Assembly (NCBI RefSeq): GCF_013315265.1
Contig: NZ_JABUFE010000007.1
Location: 124,001 to 188,000 of the forward strand
Reading direction: 5' to 3'
Origin: Parasulfitobacter algicola
Lineage (GTDB): Bacteria; Pseudomonadota; Alphaproteobacteria; Rhodobacterales; Rhodobacteraceae
DNA length: 64,000 bases
Positions 48,861 through 57,600 of the stretch are shown piece after piece. The position numbers and the translations under genes are program-made. The notes under the pieces are model-generated. The model worked only from the letters and a program-made list of their open reading frames with translations, had not been told where the DNA came from and made no database searches. Numbering within the stretch: position 1 is the first letter of the stretch; every line of letters begins with the position of its first letter.

Positions 48861-48884
48861 CTCCGGCAAACAAGGGGCGGTTCA
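48861..48884. repeat. IS terminal inverted repeat (right)
   Basis: Ends GGGGCGGTTCA; its complement begins TGAACCGCCCC like the left end. Followed at 48885-48889 by AACAT, the second copy of the target duplication. Confidence 0.85.
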
Positions 48885-48885
48885 A

Positions 48886-49020
48886 ACATTCCGTGATCTT
48901 CAAGCCCGGTGCGGATCAGCATCCCTCAGTGTCTTGAACACCCGGCTGAAAGAGCTTCACGCGGTCGGCCTGATACGAAGCGGTAATTGCGGGTATGAAT
49001 TGACGGCCGGTGGACGGTAA
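48886..49020 (+). pseudogene. Fragment of a winged-helix (HxlR/MarR-like) regulator cut by the IS
   Basis: Directly after the right end of the IS the plus strand encodes TFRDLQARCGSASLSVLNTR then LKELHAVGLIRSGNCGYELT and AGGR before a stop. This is the helix-turn-helix, wing and L-T-x-x-G-R pattern of HxlR-type regulators. Downstream, another frame continues with LLRSGSRRIAAAWAIK, hinting at a frameshift. On the left side of the IS the joined frame meets a stop after seven codons, so the N-terminal half is decayed or lost. I treat it as a pseudogene. Confidence 0.45.
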
Positions 49021-49152
49021 TGCTGGGGAAAAACTTTTGAGGTCCGGATCGCGGCGCATTGCTGCGGCATGGGCCATAAAAAGAGAAACGATACAATCAG
49101 AAACGAGCCTGGGTTTTGGGAATGCATCTCTGTTATATCTTATAAACAAACA

Positions 49153-50067
49153 TCAGTTTGTTTCTGCAGTTTTCGCGCCCGAAATTTTTGCATCAAATAT
49201 ATCCTGAAGTACTTTGGCAAAAGCAGCGGCTTCGGGGTGTCGATCCCGTTTTGGGGGCAAAAAGTACCCGAATGGAACTGCCATTTTGTACTGCCATGGC
49301 ACCAGCGCAATGTCTGGGGCGACCTCGGGATCAAGTGCGACGGGATCGGCAAATGTGAATCCAAGCTTACTTTGAACCAAGCGGTATGCAGCAGATCCTG
49401 CCGATACTTCATGCTTGATGCTAAGTTGCGCATTCGCACGGTCCATGGCGCGGTCTACGATACGTCGAATGACGGTTGTGTCATCCAAAGCAATGTAAGG
49501 AAGATCTTTGATATCAACTGGCCCCAAGACATCGCGCTGCGCCAATGAATGGTCTTTGTGCAATGCCACACGCAGTTCTGTCGTACCAAGTACATTCGGT
49601 CTAATCGTATCGACGGGCAGCGGCAGGGTCGAAATCCCAAAATCATAGCGGTCATTCATGATCCGGCGGCCTAGATCACGCCGGGGGTAAATCTCTAGTT
49701 TGACTGGCGTGTTCGGCTCAACCTGTGCAAAGCGAACAATCGCAGGCAAAACCAGCCCGTTTACAATTCTTGGATGACAAATCAGGCGTAATGCTTCGGG
49801 CGCATCACTACGCATCTGCGCGAAAAAATCAGGGATTTGATCAACTTGCGCCAGAATACGCAGTGCTTCGGGATAAAACCGCTCGCCTATCGGGGTCGGG
49901 ATAAGTCTTTTCTTGTCGCGGCGAAACAGGACGATACTGAATTCCTCTTCAAGGATTTGTAACAGACGGCTTGCTGCAGATTGGCTAAGATTGATGCGAT
50001 CCGCCGCACGGGCAAGCGTGCCTTCCTCCATAACCAATGCAAAGACTTTTAGACTTTTGAGATTCAT
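49153..50067 (-). CDS. LysR-family transcriptional regulator
   Basis: A 304-residue LysR regulator: the winged helix at residues 1-60 (LKVFALVMEEGTLARAADRI, NLSQSAASRLLQILEEEF) and a periplasmic-binding-protein-like effector domain from about residue 90. It is divergent from the tctC gene across a 123-bp AT-rich gap, the classic position for a LysR protein controlling the neighbouring transport and CoA-transferase genes. The inducer is probably the transported carboxylate or its product. Confidence 0.92.
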   Translation of the reverse strand: MNLKSLKVFALVMEEGTLARAADRINLSQSAASRLLQILEEEFSIVLFRRDKKRLIPTPIGERFYPEALRILAQVDQIPDFFAQMRSDAPEALRLICHPRIVNGLVLPAIVRFAQVEPNTPVKLEIYPRRDLGRRIMNDRYDFGISTLPLPVDTIRPNVLGTTELRVALHKDHSLAQRDVLGPVDIKDLPYIALDDTTVIRRIVDRAMDRANAQLSIKHEVSAGSAAYRLVQSKLGFTFADPVALDPEVAPDIALVPWQYKMAVPFGYFLPPKRDRHPEAAAFAKVLQDIFDAKISGAKTAETN

Positions 50068-50190
50068 TTCGAAAAATCCGAACTATAATTCTGATATTTG
50101 CGTTTTTTCTATTTTATAGTCTCTATTAAGGTCCACTGATACTTTTGTAGGTGCGCCAAGATGCACCACGTGTTTCTGGGAGGATTTCAG

Positions 50191-51153
50191 ATGAAACGTC
50201 GTAACTTTATTAAAATAGGTGTGTCTGCCGTTGCGGTGACTGCTGCTGCACCAGCATTTGCCGAATGGACACCACGCCGTCCCATCAATGCGATCTTGCC
50301 CTATTCCGCAGGTGGTGGAACCGATGCCCTTGCCCGTGCCGCGGCCGCATCAGCTGATGGTATTTTACCAGTGCCATTAGTGATCGTGAACAAGCCGGGA
50401 TCATCCGGCATCACTGGTGCAACCGAAGCCGCAGCCGCAAGGCCCGATGGCAATACGGTCATGGTTACATCTGCAGGATCATTTCTGTTGACGTCAATGT
50501 TGCGCGATAAAGATGTGAACCCCTTTGACAGCTTTGAAGTGATCGCCCAGATCGGAAACCTGACACCGGCCGTCATTGTACCTGCAAACAGCCCGTTTCA
50601 ATCCGTTCAGGATCTTGTGGATGCCGCCAATGCAAATCCCGGCAGCCTGCGGTGGGCCCATAATGGACGCGGCGGTTTTCACCACGTCTCGGGTCAAAGC
50701 TTTTTGAACCGTAATAATCTGCAGGCCCAGGATGTGCCCTTTAAGGGTGGTGGACCAACACGGGCTGCGGTGATCGGTGGACAAGTAGATTTTGCCTTTG
50801 TCGGCATTCAACAAGCTGCTGGTTTTGAAAATGAACTGCGGGTTCTGGCACTTGCCGCCCCTGCCCGTGATCCGGTTCGCGATGATGTGCCGACCTTGCC
50901 GGAACTTGGGTTCGACTATGTCGCTGTGTCATCACCGATTGTGTTCTTTGCACCAAACGGAACTGACCCTGAAATCATCTCGGGCATGGAAGCTGCTTTG
51001 AAAGCAATTACCGAAACGCAGCAGTTTGCGGATCTGATGTTCGAACGTGGCAATGTACCAGCCTTTTTGACCGGTGCCGAAACCGAAGCGCGCCTGCGTC
51101 AGATGCAAATCGACACCCAACCCGTCATTGATGCGCTAAAAGAGCAGGGCTAG
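50191..51153 (+). CDS. Tripartite tricarboxylate transporter, binding protein (TctC family)
   Basis: A 320-residue periplasmic receptor. The N-terminus MKRRNFIKIGVSAVAVTAAA carries a twin-arginine-like motif (RRNFIK) and ends APAFA, so Tat export is possible. The mature protein shows the Bug/TctC pattern: RRPINAILPYSAGGGTDALA, VIVNKPGSSGITGATEAAAA and LRWAHNGRGGFHHVSG. GGGAGG at 50177-50182 sets the ATG at 50191 rather than the upstream one at 50161. First gene of a tctC-tctB-tctA-CoA-transferase run. The substrate is likely a carboxylic acid. Confidence 0.92.
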   Translation: MKRRNFIKIGVSAVAVTAAAPAFAEWTPRRPINAILPYSAGGGTDALARAAAASADGILPVPLVIVNKPGSSGITGATEAAAARPDGNTVMVTSAGSFLLTSMLRDKDVNPFDSFEVIAQIGNLTPAVIVPANSPFQSVQDLVDAANANPGSLRWAHNGRGGFHHVSGQSFLNRNNLQAQDVPFKGGGPTRAAVIGGQVDFAFVGIQQAAGFENELRVLALAAPARDPVRDDVPTLPELGFDYVAVSSPIVFFAPNGTDPEIISGMEAALKAITETQQFADLMFERGNVPAFLTGAETEARLRQMQIDTQPVIDALKEQG

Positions 51154-51155
51154 AG

Positions 51156-51632
51156 TTGTCTGCAAGTTCTACTCCCGCCTCGTGGACTGTTGCTGTGGCG
51201 TTGATCCTTTTGGGGATCGGCGCCACATTTACCAGCATGACCATCGCCTTGGATCAATATGGACGATGGGGCGCACGCATTTTTCCGCTTGCAGGGTCGC
51301 TTTCGTTGATTGCGTTGGGCTTGACCGAATTATGGAATACCAAAGGCAAACCGACATCTTCTTTAAGCCGCGAACACCTGCCGGCGATTGCCGCTTTGTT
51401 GCTTTTGTCGCTGGCTTATGTGTGGGTTATGGCGAAGTTCGGGTATCTAATCAGTACAGGTTTGGCAGCACCGTTGGCCCTTTGGATTTTTGGTGTACGC
51501 AGCAAAACCGGTCTGGCCGCAGCAGCTGTTCTATGCCCGGCAGTGTATCATATGATCTTTTTCAAATTACTTGGAGTCTTTCCGCCTTTGGGTCGCTGGT
51601 TCGACCTGCTTGATGTTCTTGGTGGTTATTAA
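51156..51632 (+). CDS. Tripartite tricarboxylate transporter, small membrane subunit (TctB)
   Basis: A 158-residue protein with four hydrophobic segments (for example WTVAVALILLGIGATFTSM, LPAIAALLLLSLAYVWVMA, STGLAAPLALWIFGV, AAAAVLCPAVYHMIFFKLLG). The start is TTG at 51156, two bases after the tctC stop. TctB subunits are poorly conserved, so the assignment rests on topology and position between tctC and tctA. Confidence 0.87.
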   Translation: MSASSTPASWTVAVALILLGIGATFTSMTIALDQYGRWGARIFPLAGSLSLIALGLTELWNTKGKPTSSLSREHLPAIAALLLLSLAYVWVMAKFGYLISTGLAAPLALWIFGVRSKTGLAAAAVLCPAVYHMIFFKLLGVFPPLGRWFDLLDVLGGY

Positions 51633-51634
51633 CG

Positions 51635-53140
51635 ATGGAAATTTTTGCTGCACTCGGCAGTGTTCTGAGTGATCCTGTTTTGCTGGGTTGGGTATTATTG
51701 GCAGCTATTGTTGGCATGATTGTGGGCGCAATTCCCGGTCTGACAGCATCTGCGGCTATCGCAATGCTTTTGCCGCTGACATTTTACATGGAGCCTTTGC
51801 CAGCTCTTGCGTTTTTATATGTGATTGGAAAATCCGGGCGATATGGCGGTTCAATTGCCGCGATCTTGTTTAATACTCCAGGTACTGCTGCATCGGCCGC
51901 AACACAATTGGATGGATATCCACTTGCCCGTCAGGGCAAAGCAGGCAAAGCCATGAAGGTTGCAACGATTTCATCCGTCATCGGTGATTTCACCGGTGAG
52001 ATATTGCTGATCGTTGGTGTGGCATGGATTGCCACCATCGCCCTGAAATTGGGCCCACCAGAGCTTTTTGCCGTCTATTTCGCCGCCTTTATTGTTATTG
52101 GATCCGTTATTGGCAAATCTGTTACGCGCGGATTGGCTTCGGCTGCCTTGGGCGTGCTGGTTGCCATGATTGGCCTTGACCCAATCAGTGCCACAGAACG
52201 GTTTACGTTTAACAGTTTTGATCTGACAAATGGCATCAGCCTTGTACCCTTGATGATTGGCATATTTGTTCTGGGTGAAGTGTTCACTCAAATCGAAGAA
52301 CGAGGGAAAAAAACCGAAATGATCCCAGATAGCGACGATGCGTCACGTAATCGTTTGACCTGGGCCGAATACAAAACGTGCCTGCCGCATGTCATACGAT
52401 CGTCCTTTATCGGATCATTCATTGGAATGTTACCTGGCCTTGGGTCAGCCATTGCGGCCTTTGTCGCGTATGGCGAAGGCAAAAGACGCGCCAAAAACCC
52501 AGACGATTGGGGCAAAGGCGCATTAGAGGGCGTTGCAGCCCCAGAAGCCGCTAACAATGCAGTCAGCGGTCCATCTATGGCACCACTTTTGACACTGGGC
52601 ATCCCCGGTTCGACGATCGGCGCGATCCTGATCGGGGTGTTCCTGATCCATGGTATCCAGATCGGCCCCACATTGTTTCTCACCTCACGGGATTTAGTAT
52701 ATGCGCTTTTTGCCTGTGGTCTGATTGGCATCGTCATGTATGGTCTGATCGGTTATTACGGGGCCGCATTCGTGGGGCGGTTCATCACACGCATACCCAC
52801 CAGGGTGCTGTATCCAGTCATTTTCCTGACGTCATTCGTTGCATCCTATACATCACGCGGAAACTTGTTCGATGTTTACGTCATGGTGGCCGCAGGTTTT
52901 ATGGGGTGGTTAATGCGTAAATTGGATTTCAACCCGGCAGCCTTCGTTATTTCCTTTGTTCTGGCAGGTGGGGCAGAAGAAACCTTCCGTCAGGCCCTTT
53001 TGCTATCGGATAATGGCGTGATGATTTTTATAACCCGCCCCATCGCATTAATGTTCTTGCTGATCGGTCTGGCGGCATTGATTGTACGAATTCGCAGCCT
53101 GAACCGGCAAGCGCGTGCCGTCGCCCTGGAGGATGCATAA
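51635..53140 (+). CDS. Tripartite tricarboxylate transporter, large permease (TctA)
   Basis: A 501-residue permease with about twelve membrane segments and the TctA signatures VGAIPGLTASAAIAMLLPLT, IGKSGRYGGSIAAILFNTPG and VAAPEAANNAVSGPSMAPLL with TLGIPGSTIGAILIG. It starts 2 bases after tctB and its stop codon overlaps the CoA-transferase start by one base, so all four genes are one operon. Confidence 0.94.
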   Translation: MEIFAALGSVLSDPVLLGWVLLAAIVGMIVGAIPGLTASAAIAMLLPLTFYMEPLPALAFLYVIGKSGRYGGSIAAILFNTPGTAASAATQLDGYPLARQGKAGKAMKVATISSVIGDFTGEILLIVGVAWIATIALKLGPPELFAVYFAAFIVIGSVIGKSVTRGLASAALGVLVAMIGLDPISATERFTFNSFDLTNGISLVPLMIGIFVLGEVFTQIEERGKKTEMIPDSDDASRNRLTWAEYKTCLPHVIRSSFIGSFIGMLPGLGSAIAAFVAYGEGKRRAKNPDDWGKGALEGVAAPEAANNAVSGPSMAPLLTLGIPGSTIGAILIGVFLIHGIQIGPTLFLTSRDLVYALFACGLIGIVMYGLIGYYGAAFVGRFITRIPTRVLYPVIFLTSFVASYTSRGNLFDVYVMVAAGFMGWLMRKLDFNPAAFVISFVLAGGAEETFRQALLLSDNGVMIFITRPIALMFLLIGLAALIVRIRSLNRQARAVALEDA

Positions 53141-54330
53141 TGTCAGCACCTTTGAACGGTATTCGCGTCATCGACTGGACCCATGTTCTGGCCGGACCTG
53201 CCTGTGCTTATTATCTTGGTCTTTTGGGGGCAGATATCATCAAGGTCGAAAGCCTAAATGGTGATGCCATGCGCCACCGTGGTGGCACCGATAAAAACCT
53301 TTCGGCAAAAGGGATGAGTACGGCGTATCAAACCCAAGGTGGCGGTAAGAAATCCATCGCACTTGATTTGGAAACAGAAACTGGTCGCGACGTGTTTCAT
53401 CGTCTTTTACAATCTGCTGATGTTCTTGTTGAAAATCATCGCCCTTCTACGCTGGACCGTCTTCGTCTGACAGAGGCGCAAACAAAAGTCATTAATCCCA
53501 AGCTGATCCACTGTGCGATGACCGGATACGGGCGCGGAAACGCGATGGAAAATGCGCCAGCTTACGATGTGAACATCCAGGCAATCAGCGGTCTGATGTC
53601 GCTGACAGGTACACAGGACACGGGACCAATCCGTACCGGCGCCCCGATTGTAGATTACGCCACAGGGCTGGTCGGCGCTTTGGGTGTGATGTCCGCCCTG
53701 TTTAGCAGGCAGACGTCAGAAAGTGGGGCATTTGTCGACGTTTCAATGCTGGAAACCGCATTCAGTCTGATGAGTTCGACAATCACTGATTATCAGATGA
53801 CCGCTACAGCGCCGCAACCGCGTGGAAATGCTGCAAACAGCCGTTCTCCGTCTTCGGGTACATTTGCCTGTCTGTCTGGCCATCTAAGTCTTGGTGTCAA
53901 CGAAGAGACACAGTTTCGCAAACTGGCGGTTGCATTAGGATGCGACGATTGGTTGACCGATGCCCGTTTTGCAGATCCCGTTGCCCGAGATAAGAACAAG
54001 GATATGCTGGGCAATGCTTTGACCCGCGTTCTGGCCACACGTACGGCAGAAGACTGGGAAAACAGATTATTGGCCGCTGGTGTTCCTGCCGCGCGATTGC
54101 GCACATTACCAGAAGCTTTGGACCTGCCACCTGCCAAAACCCGAAAATTCGCATCGCGCGGCGCCTCGGGTGGGGTGGGTTTGCCATTCGTTATGACGGG
54201 CAATCCAGATACACCCGATCCCAAACCCGTACCACGTTTGGGCAACGATACGCATTCAGTATTGCAGGCGCTTGGGTATTGCGATGATCAGATCAATAGC
54301 CTGCGCAAGACTGGTGTGATCGCAGGTTAG
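53140..54330 (+). CDS. Family III CoA-transferase (CaiB/BaiF type)
   Basis: A 396-residue family III CoA-transferase that would move CoA between a donor such as succinyl-CoA and a carboxylic acid. The opening GIRVIDWTHVLAGPACAYYL, the segment LVENHRPSTLDRL and the catalytic Asp143 in NAPAYDVNIQAISGLMSLTG fit the family. Encoded directly behind a TctABC transporter, it probably activates the imported acid. Itaconate, mesaconate or malate-type acids are candidates, but the sequence alone does not decide. Confidence 0.9.
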   Translation: MSAPLNGIRVIDWTHVLAGPACAYYLGLLGADIIKVESLNGDAMRHRGGTDKNLSAKGMSTAYQTQGGGKKSIALDLETETGRDVFHRLLQSADVLVENHRPSTLDRLRLTEAQTKVINPKLIHCAMTGYGRGNAMENAPAYDVNIQAISGLMSLTGTQDTGPIRTGAPIVDYATGLVGALGVMSALFSRQTSESGAFVDVSMLETAFSLMSSTITDYQMTATAPQPRGNAANSRSPSSGTFACLSGHLSLGVNEETQFRKLAVALGCDDWLTDARFADPVARDKNKDMLGNALTRVLATRTAEDWENRLLAAGVPAARLRTLPEALDLPPAKTRKFASRGASGGVGLPFVMTGNPDTPDPKPVPRLGNDTHSVLQALGYCDDQINSLRKTGVIAG

Positions 54331-54514
54331 TCAACGCCGTTTTTGACATGGTAGACTTGATTTTCAGTATGGAGTTTTCCAGACCCTGACGCCCCTGCCC
54401 CGATACATATTGAAACACAGGCGCAATCTGCTCTTTTCAATTCTCTCTGCGGGCCATAAGTTCAGGTCTTGTGCAGACTGGTTTCCCAGTCACCAATCTC
54501 ATTGGAGGGATAAG

Positions 54515-55543
54515 ATGAGAGTTGCTGCCTTTCTAAGCACAGCTGCCATTTTGACGGCAACGGCTGGTTTTGCGGAAGATACCGATTTACTTGTTTTCGA
54601 CTATTCTGGCTTTGAAAATGCCGATTTTCACAGTGCATATATCGAAAAACATGGCGCCAGCCCGCGATTTGCGTTTTTTGGTGATGAAGAGGAAGCCTTT
54701 CAAAAAGTGCGATCCGGTTTTCGGGCCGATGTGGCGCATATTTGCGGGGACTCTGTTACTAAATGGTCCCAAAGCGATATACTAGAGCCATGGGATATCA
54801 GCCGCATTCCGGAATACACAAATCTTAACAAAGACTTGGCAGGACAAGACATCACGGGTGGTGATGTGTATTTCATTCCCGTCGATTACGGATCAACCGC
54901 CGTCGCGTATAACACGGATGAAATCGAAGGCGTCCCATCGTTGGATATATTCCTGGATCCCGCTTATGCGGGCCGTGTCACATTACCGGACGTTGCCGCT
55001 GACAGCTATGCACTTGGGTATTTGGCCACGGGCGTGTCCGACTGGACCCAAGCGACCGACGAACAGTTTGAGGCCGCGACGGCCTGGTTGCGGCAGGCCC
55101 ATCAAAATCTGCGCACCTATTGGACCGATCCTGCCGAATTATCACAACTTTTGGCAACTGGTGAAGTTGCCTTGGCCTGGGCCTGGAATGAAACATTGCC
55201 AACCATGGTCGACCAGGGCTTTCCAATAGGGTTTGAACGCGAAACAGCCGAAGGATCGTCCCTTTGGCTATGCGGCTATGTCAATCTGAAAGATGGCGAA
55301 GGCGTTGAAGACAAAGCTTATGATTATATCAACGCCATGCTGGATCCATCCTCAACCCAACCCTTGTTGGACGCAGGGTATGGTCATGCCAACGCCGCAG
55401 CCATGGCCGCGTTCAGTGACGATGATCTGACCGCCGTTGGTTTGGGGCCGATCACAGCACCTGTTCTGGCGCAGCTTCCAACATCAGAAGAATTGCGCAA
55501 TAAGCAGGTCGAGATGTTTGAACGGATAAAGGCGGGCTTTTAG
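54515..55543 (+). CDS. Extracellular solute-binding protein (PotD/spermidine-putrescine type)
   Basis: A 342-residue periplasmic binding protein with a signal peptide ending GFAED near residue 21. It shows the PotD-like pattern: LLVFDYSGFENADFHSAYIE, FIPVDYGSTAVAYNTDEIEG, EVALAWAWNETLPTMVDQGF and LWLCGYVNLKDGEGVEDKAY. The frame is open from 54410, but GGAGGG at 54503-54508 places the start at the ATG at 54515. No ABC permease or ATPase gene is adjacent and a terminator follows, so it is an orphan receptor here. Confidence 0.88.
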   Translation: MRVAAFLSTAAILTATAGFAEDTDLLVFDYSGFENADFHSAYIEKHGASPRFAFFGDEEEAFQKVRSGFRADVAHICGDSVTKWSQSDILEPWDISRIPEYTNLNKDLAGQDITGGDVYFIPVDYGSTAVAYNTDEIEGVPSLDIFLDPAYAGRVTLPDVAADSYALGYLATGVSDWTQATDEQFEAATAWLRQAHQNLRTYWTDPAELSQLLATGEVALAWAWNETLPTMVDQGFPIGFERETAEGSSLWLCGYVNLKDGEGVEDKAYDYINAMLDPSSTQPLLDAGYGHANAAAMAAFSDDDLTAVGLGPITAPVLAQLPTSEELRNKQVEMFERIKAGF

Positions 55544-55549
55544 AGCCTA

Positions 55550-55592
55550 CCTTGCCCCGGTATGTTTGGGAGGACACCGGGGCAGGGTTTTT
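55550..55592 (+). terminator. Rho-independent terminator of the solute-binding protein gene
   Basis: CCTTGCCCCGGT at 55550-55561 pairs with ACCGGGGCAGGG at 55576-55587 (one G-T pair), followed by TTTTT at 55588-55592. Confidence 0.9.
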
Positions 55593-55683
55593 GATTGATC
55601 TGATGATATAAATTCAGGCAAATGCAAAAACCGTGAACCAATGTCCCCCCTTGCACGTATAGAACTTAGAAAGCGAGGGCGGA

Positions 55684-56031
55684 ATGATCGAGGTTATTAA
55701 CATATCACTGGCAGTGTTCAGCATTGCGTTAGGCATGTTTGGCTGGCTTGCGCCCAAATATACTATGTCAGTTGTCGATTTGCAGCGTGGCGACAGCACG
55801 ATGGGAATGTCCGAAGTGCGCGCAGCATCGGGCGCATTGTTCGTGGGGCTTGGCGTGGGTGCGCTGTTTCTGGCAACACCAGCCGCTTATGCAATGATTG
55901 GTTTTGCGTGGGGATTTGCGTCAATCGGACGTCTGACATCTATTGTGCTGGATGGTGCTACAACAAAGAAATGGGGCTTTTTTGCCTGTGAAATTTCTGT
56001 GGGCGCGGTATTGATCGGGATCAATATCTAA
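55684..56031 (+). CDS. Small membrane protein, DUF4345-like
   Basis: A 115-residue protein with four hydrophobic segments. The pattern GMFGWLAPKYTMSVVDLQRG, then MSEVRAASGALFVGLGVGAL, resembles DUF4345-type proteins, which have an N/S-E-x-R-A motif in the second helix. Function unknown. It has its own unit after a strong terminator, with GAGGGCGG before the start. Confidence 0.6.
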   Translation: MIEVINISLAVFSIALGMFGWLAPKYTMSVVDLQRGDSTMGMSEVRAASGALFVGLGVGALFLATPAAYAMIGFAWGFASIGRLTSIVLDGATTKKWGFFACEISVGAVLIGINI

Positions 56032-56094
56032 CCCGATTGTCAGCATCACACGCTTTCGGTATGACTTATGCGCACTACATCCAAAGGGTCGGTC

Positions 56095-56703
56095 ATGCGC
56101 ATTTTACTATTTACCTTGCTGTTCACCCTGCCCTTATTCGCAGATCAGCCGCAAATGATGTTACCGGCACTTTTCAAGGTACAGGGTGTCGCATCTGATG
56201 ATCAGTTGAATGTCCGGGCCGCACCTGATGCCAGTTCTGATATTCTGGGGCGTTATGATGCCACGGCCAAAGATATTGAGGTCGTGGGATTTAGTCCCGA
56301 AGGTAAATGGGCGCAGGTCAACATGGCAGGCCAAACCGGTTGGGTATCACTGGCTTACCTGCAGAACCAACCGATTGCGCTGGATCAAAACAATTTACCA
56401 GCAGGTCTGCAGTGTTTCGGAACAGAGCCATTTTGGACATTGACCCCCAGTGACGGCACATTGGTCTTGACCCACCAAATTAATGAAAAAAAGGCCATAT
56501 TTCAGATAAACAGCACGTCTCCTGCGCAATATCTGCAAAATTTCTATGGTATGAACATCAATGTGTCAAATGACAGCGGCAAAAGCATAATACGCATTTT
56601 GCCTGGTCGGTGCTCGGACGGCATGTCCGAAAGTCTTTATGGTCTGCACATCATTGGGGACGATATTGGTATCGGATGCTGTTCGATTGAGAATATAAAA
56701 TAA
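56095..56703 (+). CDS. Exported SH3-domain protein
   Basis: A 202-residue protein with a signal peptide (MRILLFTLLFTLPLFA) and a bacterial SH3 domain at about residues 25-90 (DDQLNVRAAPDASSDILGRY, WAQVNMAGQTGWVSLAYLQN). The C-terminal half (CFGTEPFWTLTPSDGTLVLT ... GRCSDGMSESLYGLHI) resembles the COG3650-type domain of periplasmic proteins, with GTEPFW and RCSDGMSD-like motifs. The ATG at 56068 is possible, but the start at 56095 begins a natural signal peptide. Role: probably cell-wall or envelope binding. Confidence 0.8.
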   Translation: MRILLFTLLFTLPLFADQPQMMLPALFKVQGVASDDQLNVRAAPDASSDILGRYDATAKDIEVVGFSPEGKWAQVNMAGQTGWVSLAYLQNQPIALDQNNLPAGLQCFGTEPFWTLTPSDGTLVLTHQINEKKAIFQINSTSPAQYLQNFYGMNINVSNDSGKSIIRILPGRCSDGMSESLYGLHIIGDDIGIGCCSIENIK

Positions 56704-56725
56704 AATCAGAATATTACAGGGCAAA

Positions 56726-57595
56726 GTGAAACAAAACCTTTCTATTGAACGCAGGCTTGGCGATTGGTTCAGGCAGCGTCTTCATCCCTATATTTCCGAA
56801 CTTATCCTGTTCGTTCTAAAACAGGCATGGGCCTGTCTTTTCGGCGGGCTATTGTTGGTTCTGATCATCGTAACATCGCTGATTTGGCAGGATGATTGGC
56901 CGATCTATCGCTATGATTTTCTATTTGCCTGCGCCATAACACTGCAGATCGGTTTTCTTGTCTTTAAACTGGAAACCTGGCGCGAAGCCAAAGTGATTTT
57001 GCTGTTCCATATTGTTGGAACAATCATGGAAATCTTTAAAATCCATGCAGGATCATGGGCTTACCCGGAACCGGGGTATATAAAGCTGATGGGCGTTCCG
57101 CTGTTTTCTGGCTTTATGTACGCCGCAGTGGGCAGTTTTATGGCTCGCGTGATCCGGATTTTCGACATGCGCTTTGCGCCCTATCCACCATTTTGGACGA
57201 CAGTTCTGCTGGCCATCGCCATTTATGCCAATTTCTTCCTGCATCATTTCACAATCGATATTAGATACGCCCTTTTTGCCGCCACGCTGATCCTGTTCTG
57301 GCGCACGCGGATCTGGTTTTACATTGGATCAACCCCGCGTTGGATGCCGCTGCCCCTTGCGGCCTTTTTGACAGCATTCTTTATGTGGATCGCAGAAAAC
57401 ATCGGCACAATGACAGGAACTTGGCTTTATGCCGGGCAATCACAGCTCGAAATGGTGCGCTTTGCCAAACTGGGGTCTTGGTATCTGTTGCTTTATGTCA
57501 GCTTCCTTTTGGTCACACTGGTCATCCGCGAAGCAATTTCACGCGATCCCTGGCAACCAAAAGCCTTTAAATCCCCGAAGACTGTCGCTATATAA
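56726..57595 (+). CDS. DUF817-family membrane protein
   Basis: A 289-residue polytopic protein with about eight hydrophobic segments, starting with GTG at 56726. The characteristic stretch TIMEIFKIHAGSWAYPEPGY, GVPLFSGFMYAAVGSFMARV and FMWIAENIGTMTGTWLYAGQ identifies DUF817. Members occur in many proteobacteria; some textual links to carotenoid-like or lysoplasmalogenase-like folds exist but no function is established. Its last codons overlap the -10 element of the tmRNA gene. Confidence 0.88.
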   Translation: MKQNLSIERRLGDWFRQRLHPYISELILFVLKQAWACLFGGLLLVLIIVTSLIWQDDWPIYRYDFLFACAITLQIGFLVFKLETWREAKVILLFHIVGTIMEIFKIHAGSWAYPEPGYIKLMGVPLFSGFMYAAVGSFMARVIRIFDMRFAPYPPFWTTVLLAIAIYANFFLHHFTIDIRYALFAATLILFWRTRIWFYIGSTPRWMPLPLAAFLTAFFMWIAENIGTMTGTWLYAGQSQLEMVRFAKLGSWYLLLYVSFLLVTLVIREAISRDPWQPKAFKSPKTVAI

Positions 57596-57596
57596 T
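57591..57596 (+). promoter_or_regulatory. Putative -10 element of the tmRNA gene
   Basis: A perfect TATAAT at 57591-57596 overlaps the DUF817 stop codon and lies a few bases before the acceptor piece of the tmRNA. No strong -35 was found at 16-19 bp. Confidence 0.5.
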
Positions 57597-57600
57597 TGAT

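Larger units (their letters stand above)
47567..48884 (-). mobile_element. Complete IS3-family insertion sequence (1318 bp)
   Basis: Bounded by imperfect terminal inverted repeats of about 24 bp (47567-47590 and 48861-48884) that both begin TGAACCGCCCC and share CCGGAG, and flanked by a 5-bp direct repeat AACAT. It encodes OrfA and OrfB in overlapping frames on the minus strand. It interrupts what looks like a winged-helix regulator gene. The intact ends and duplication suggest a recent insertion, although the transposase appears catalytically dead. Confidence 0.92.
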
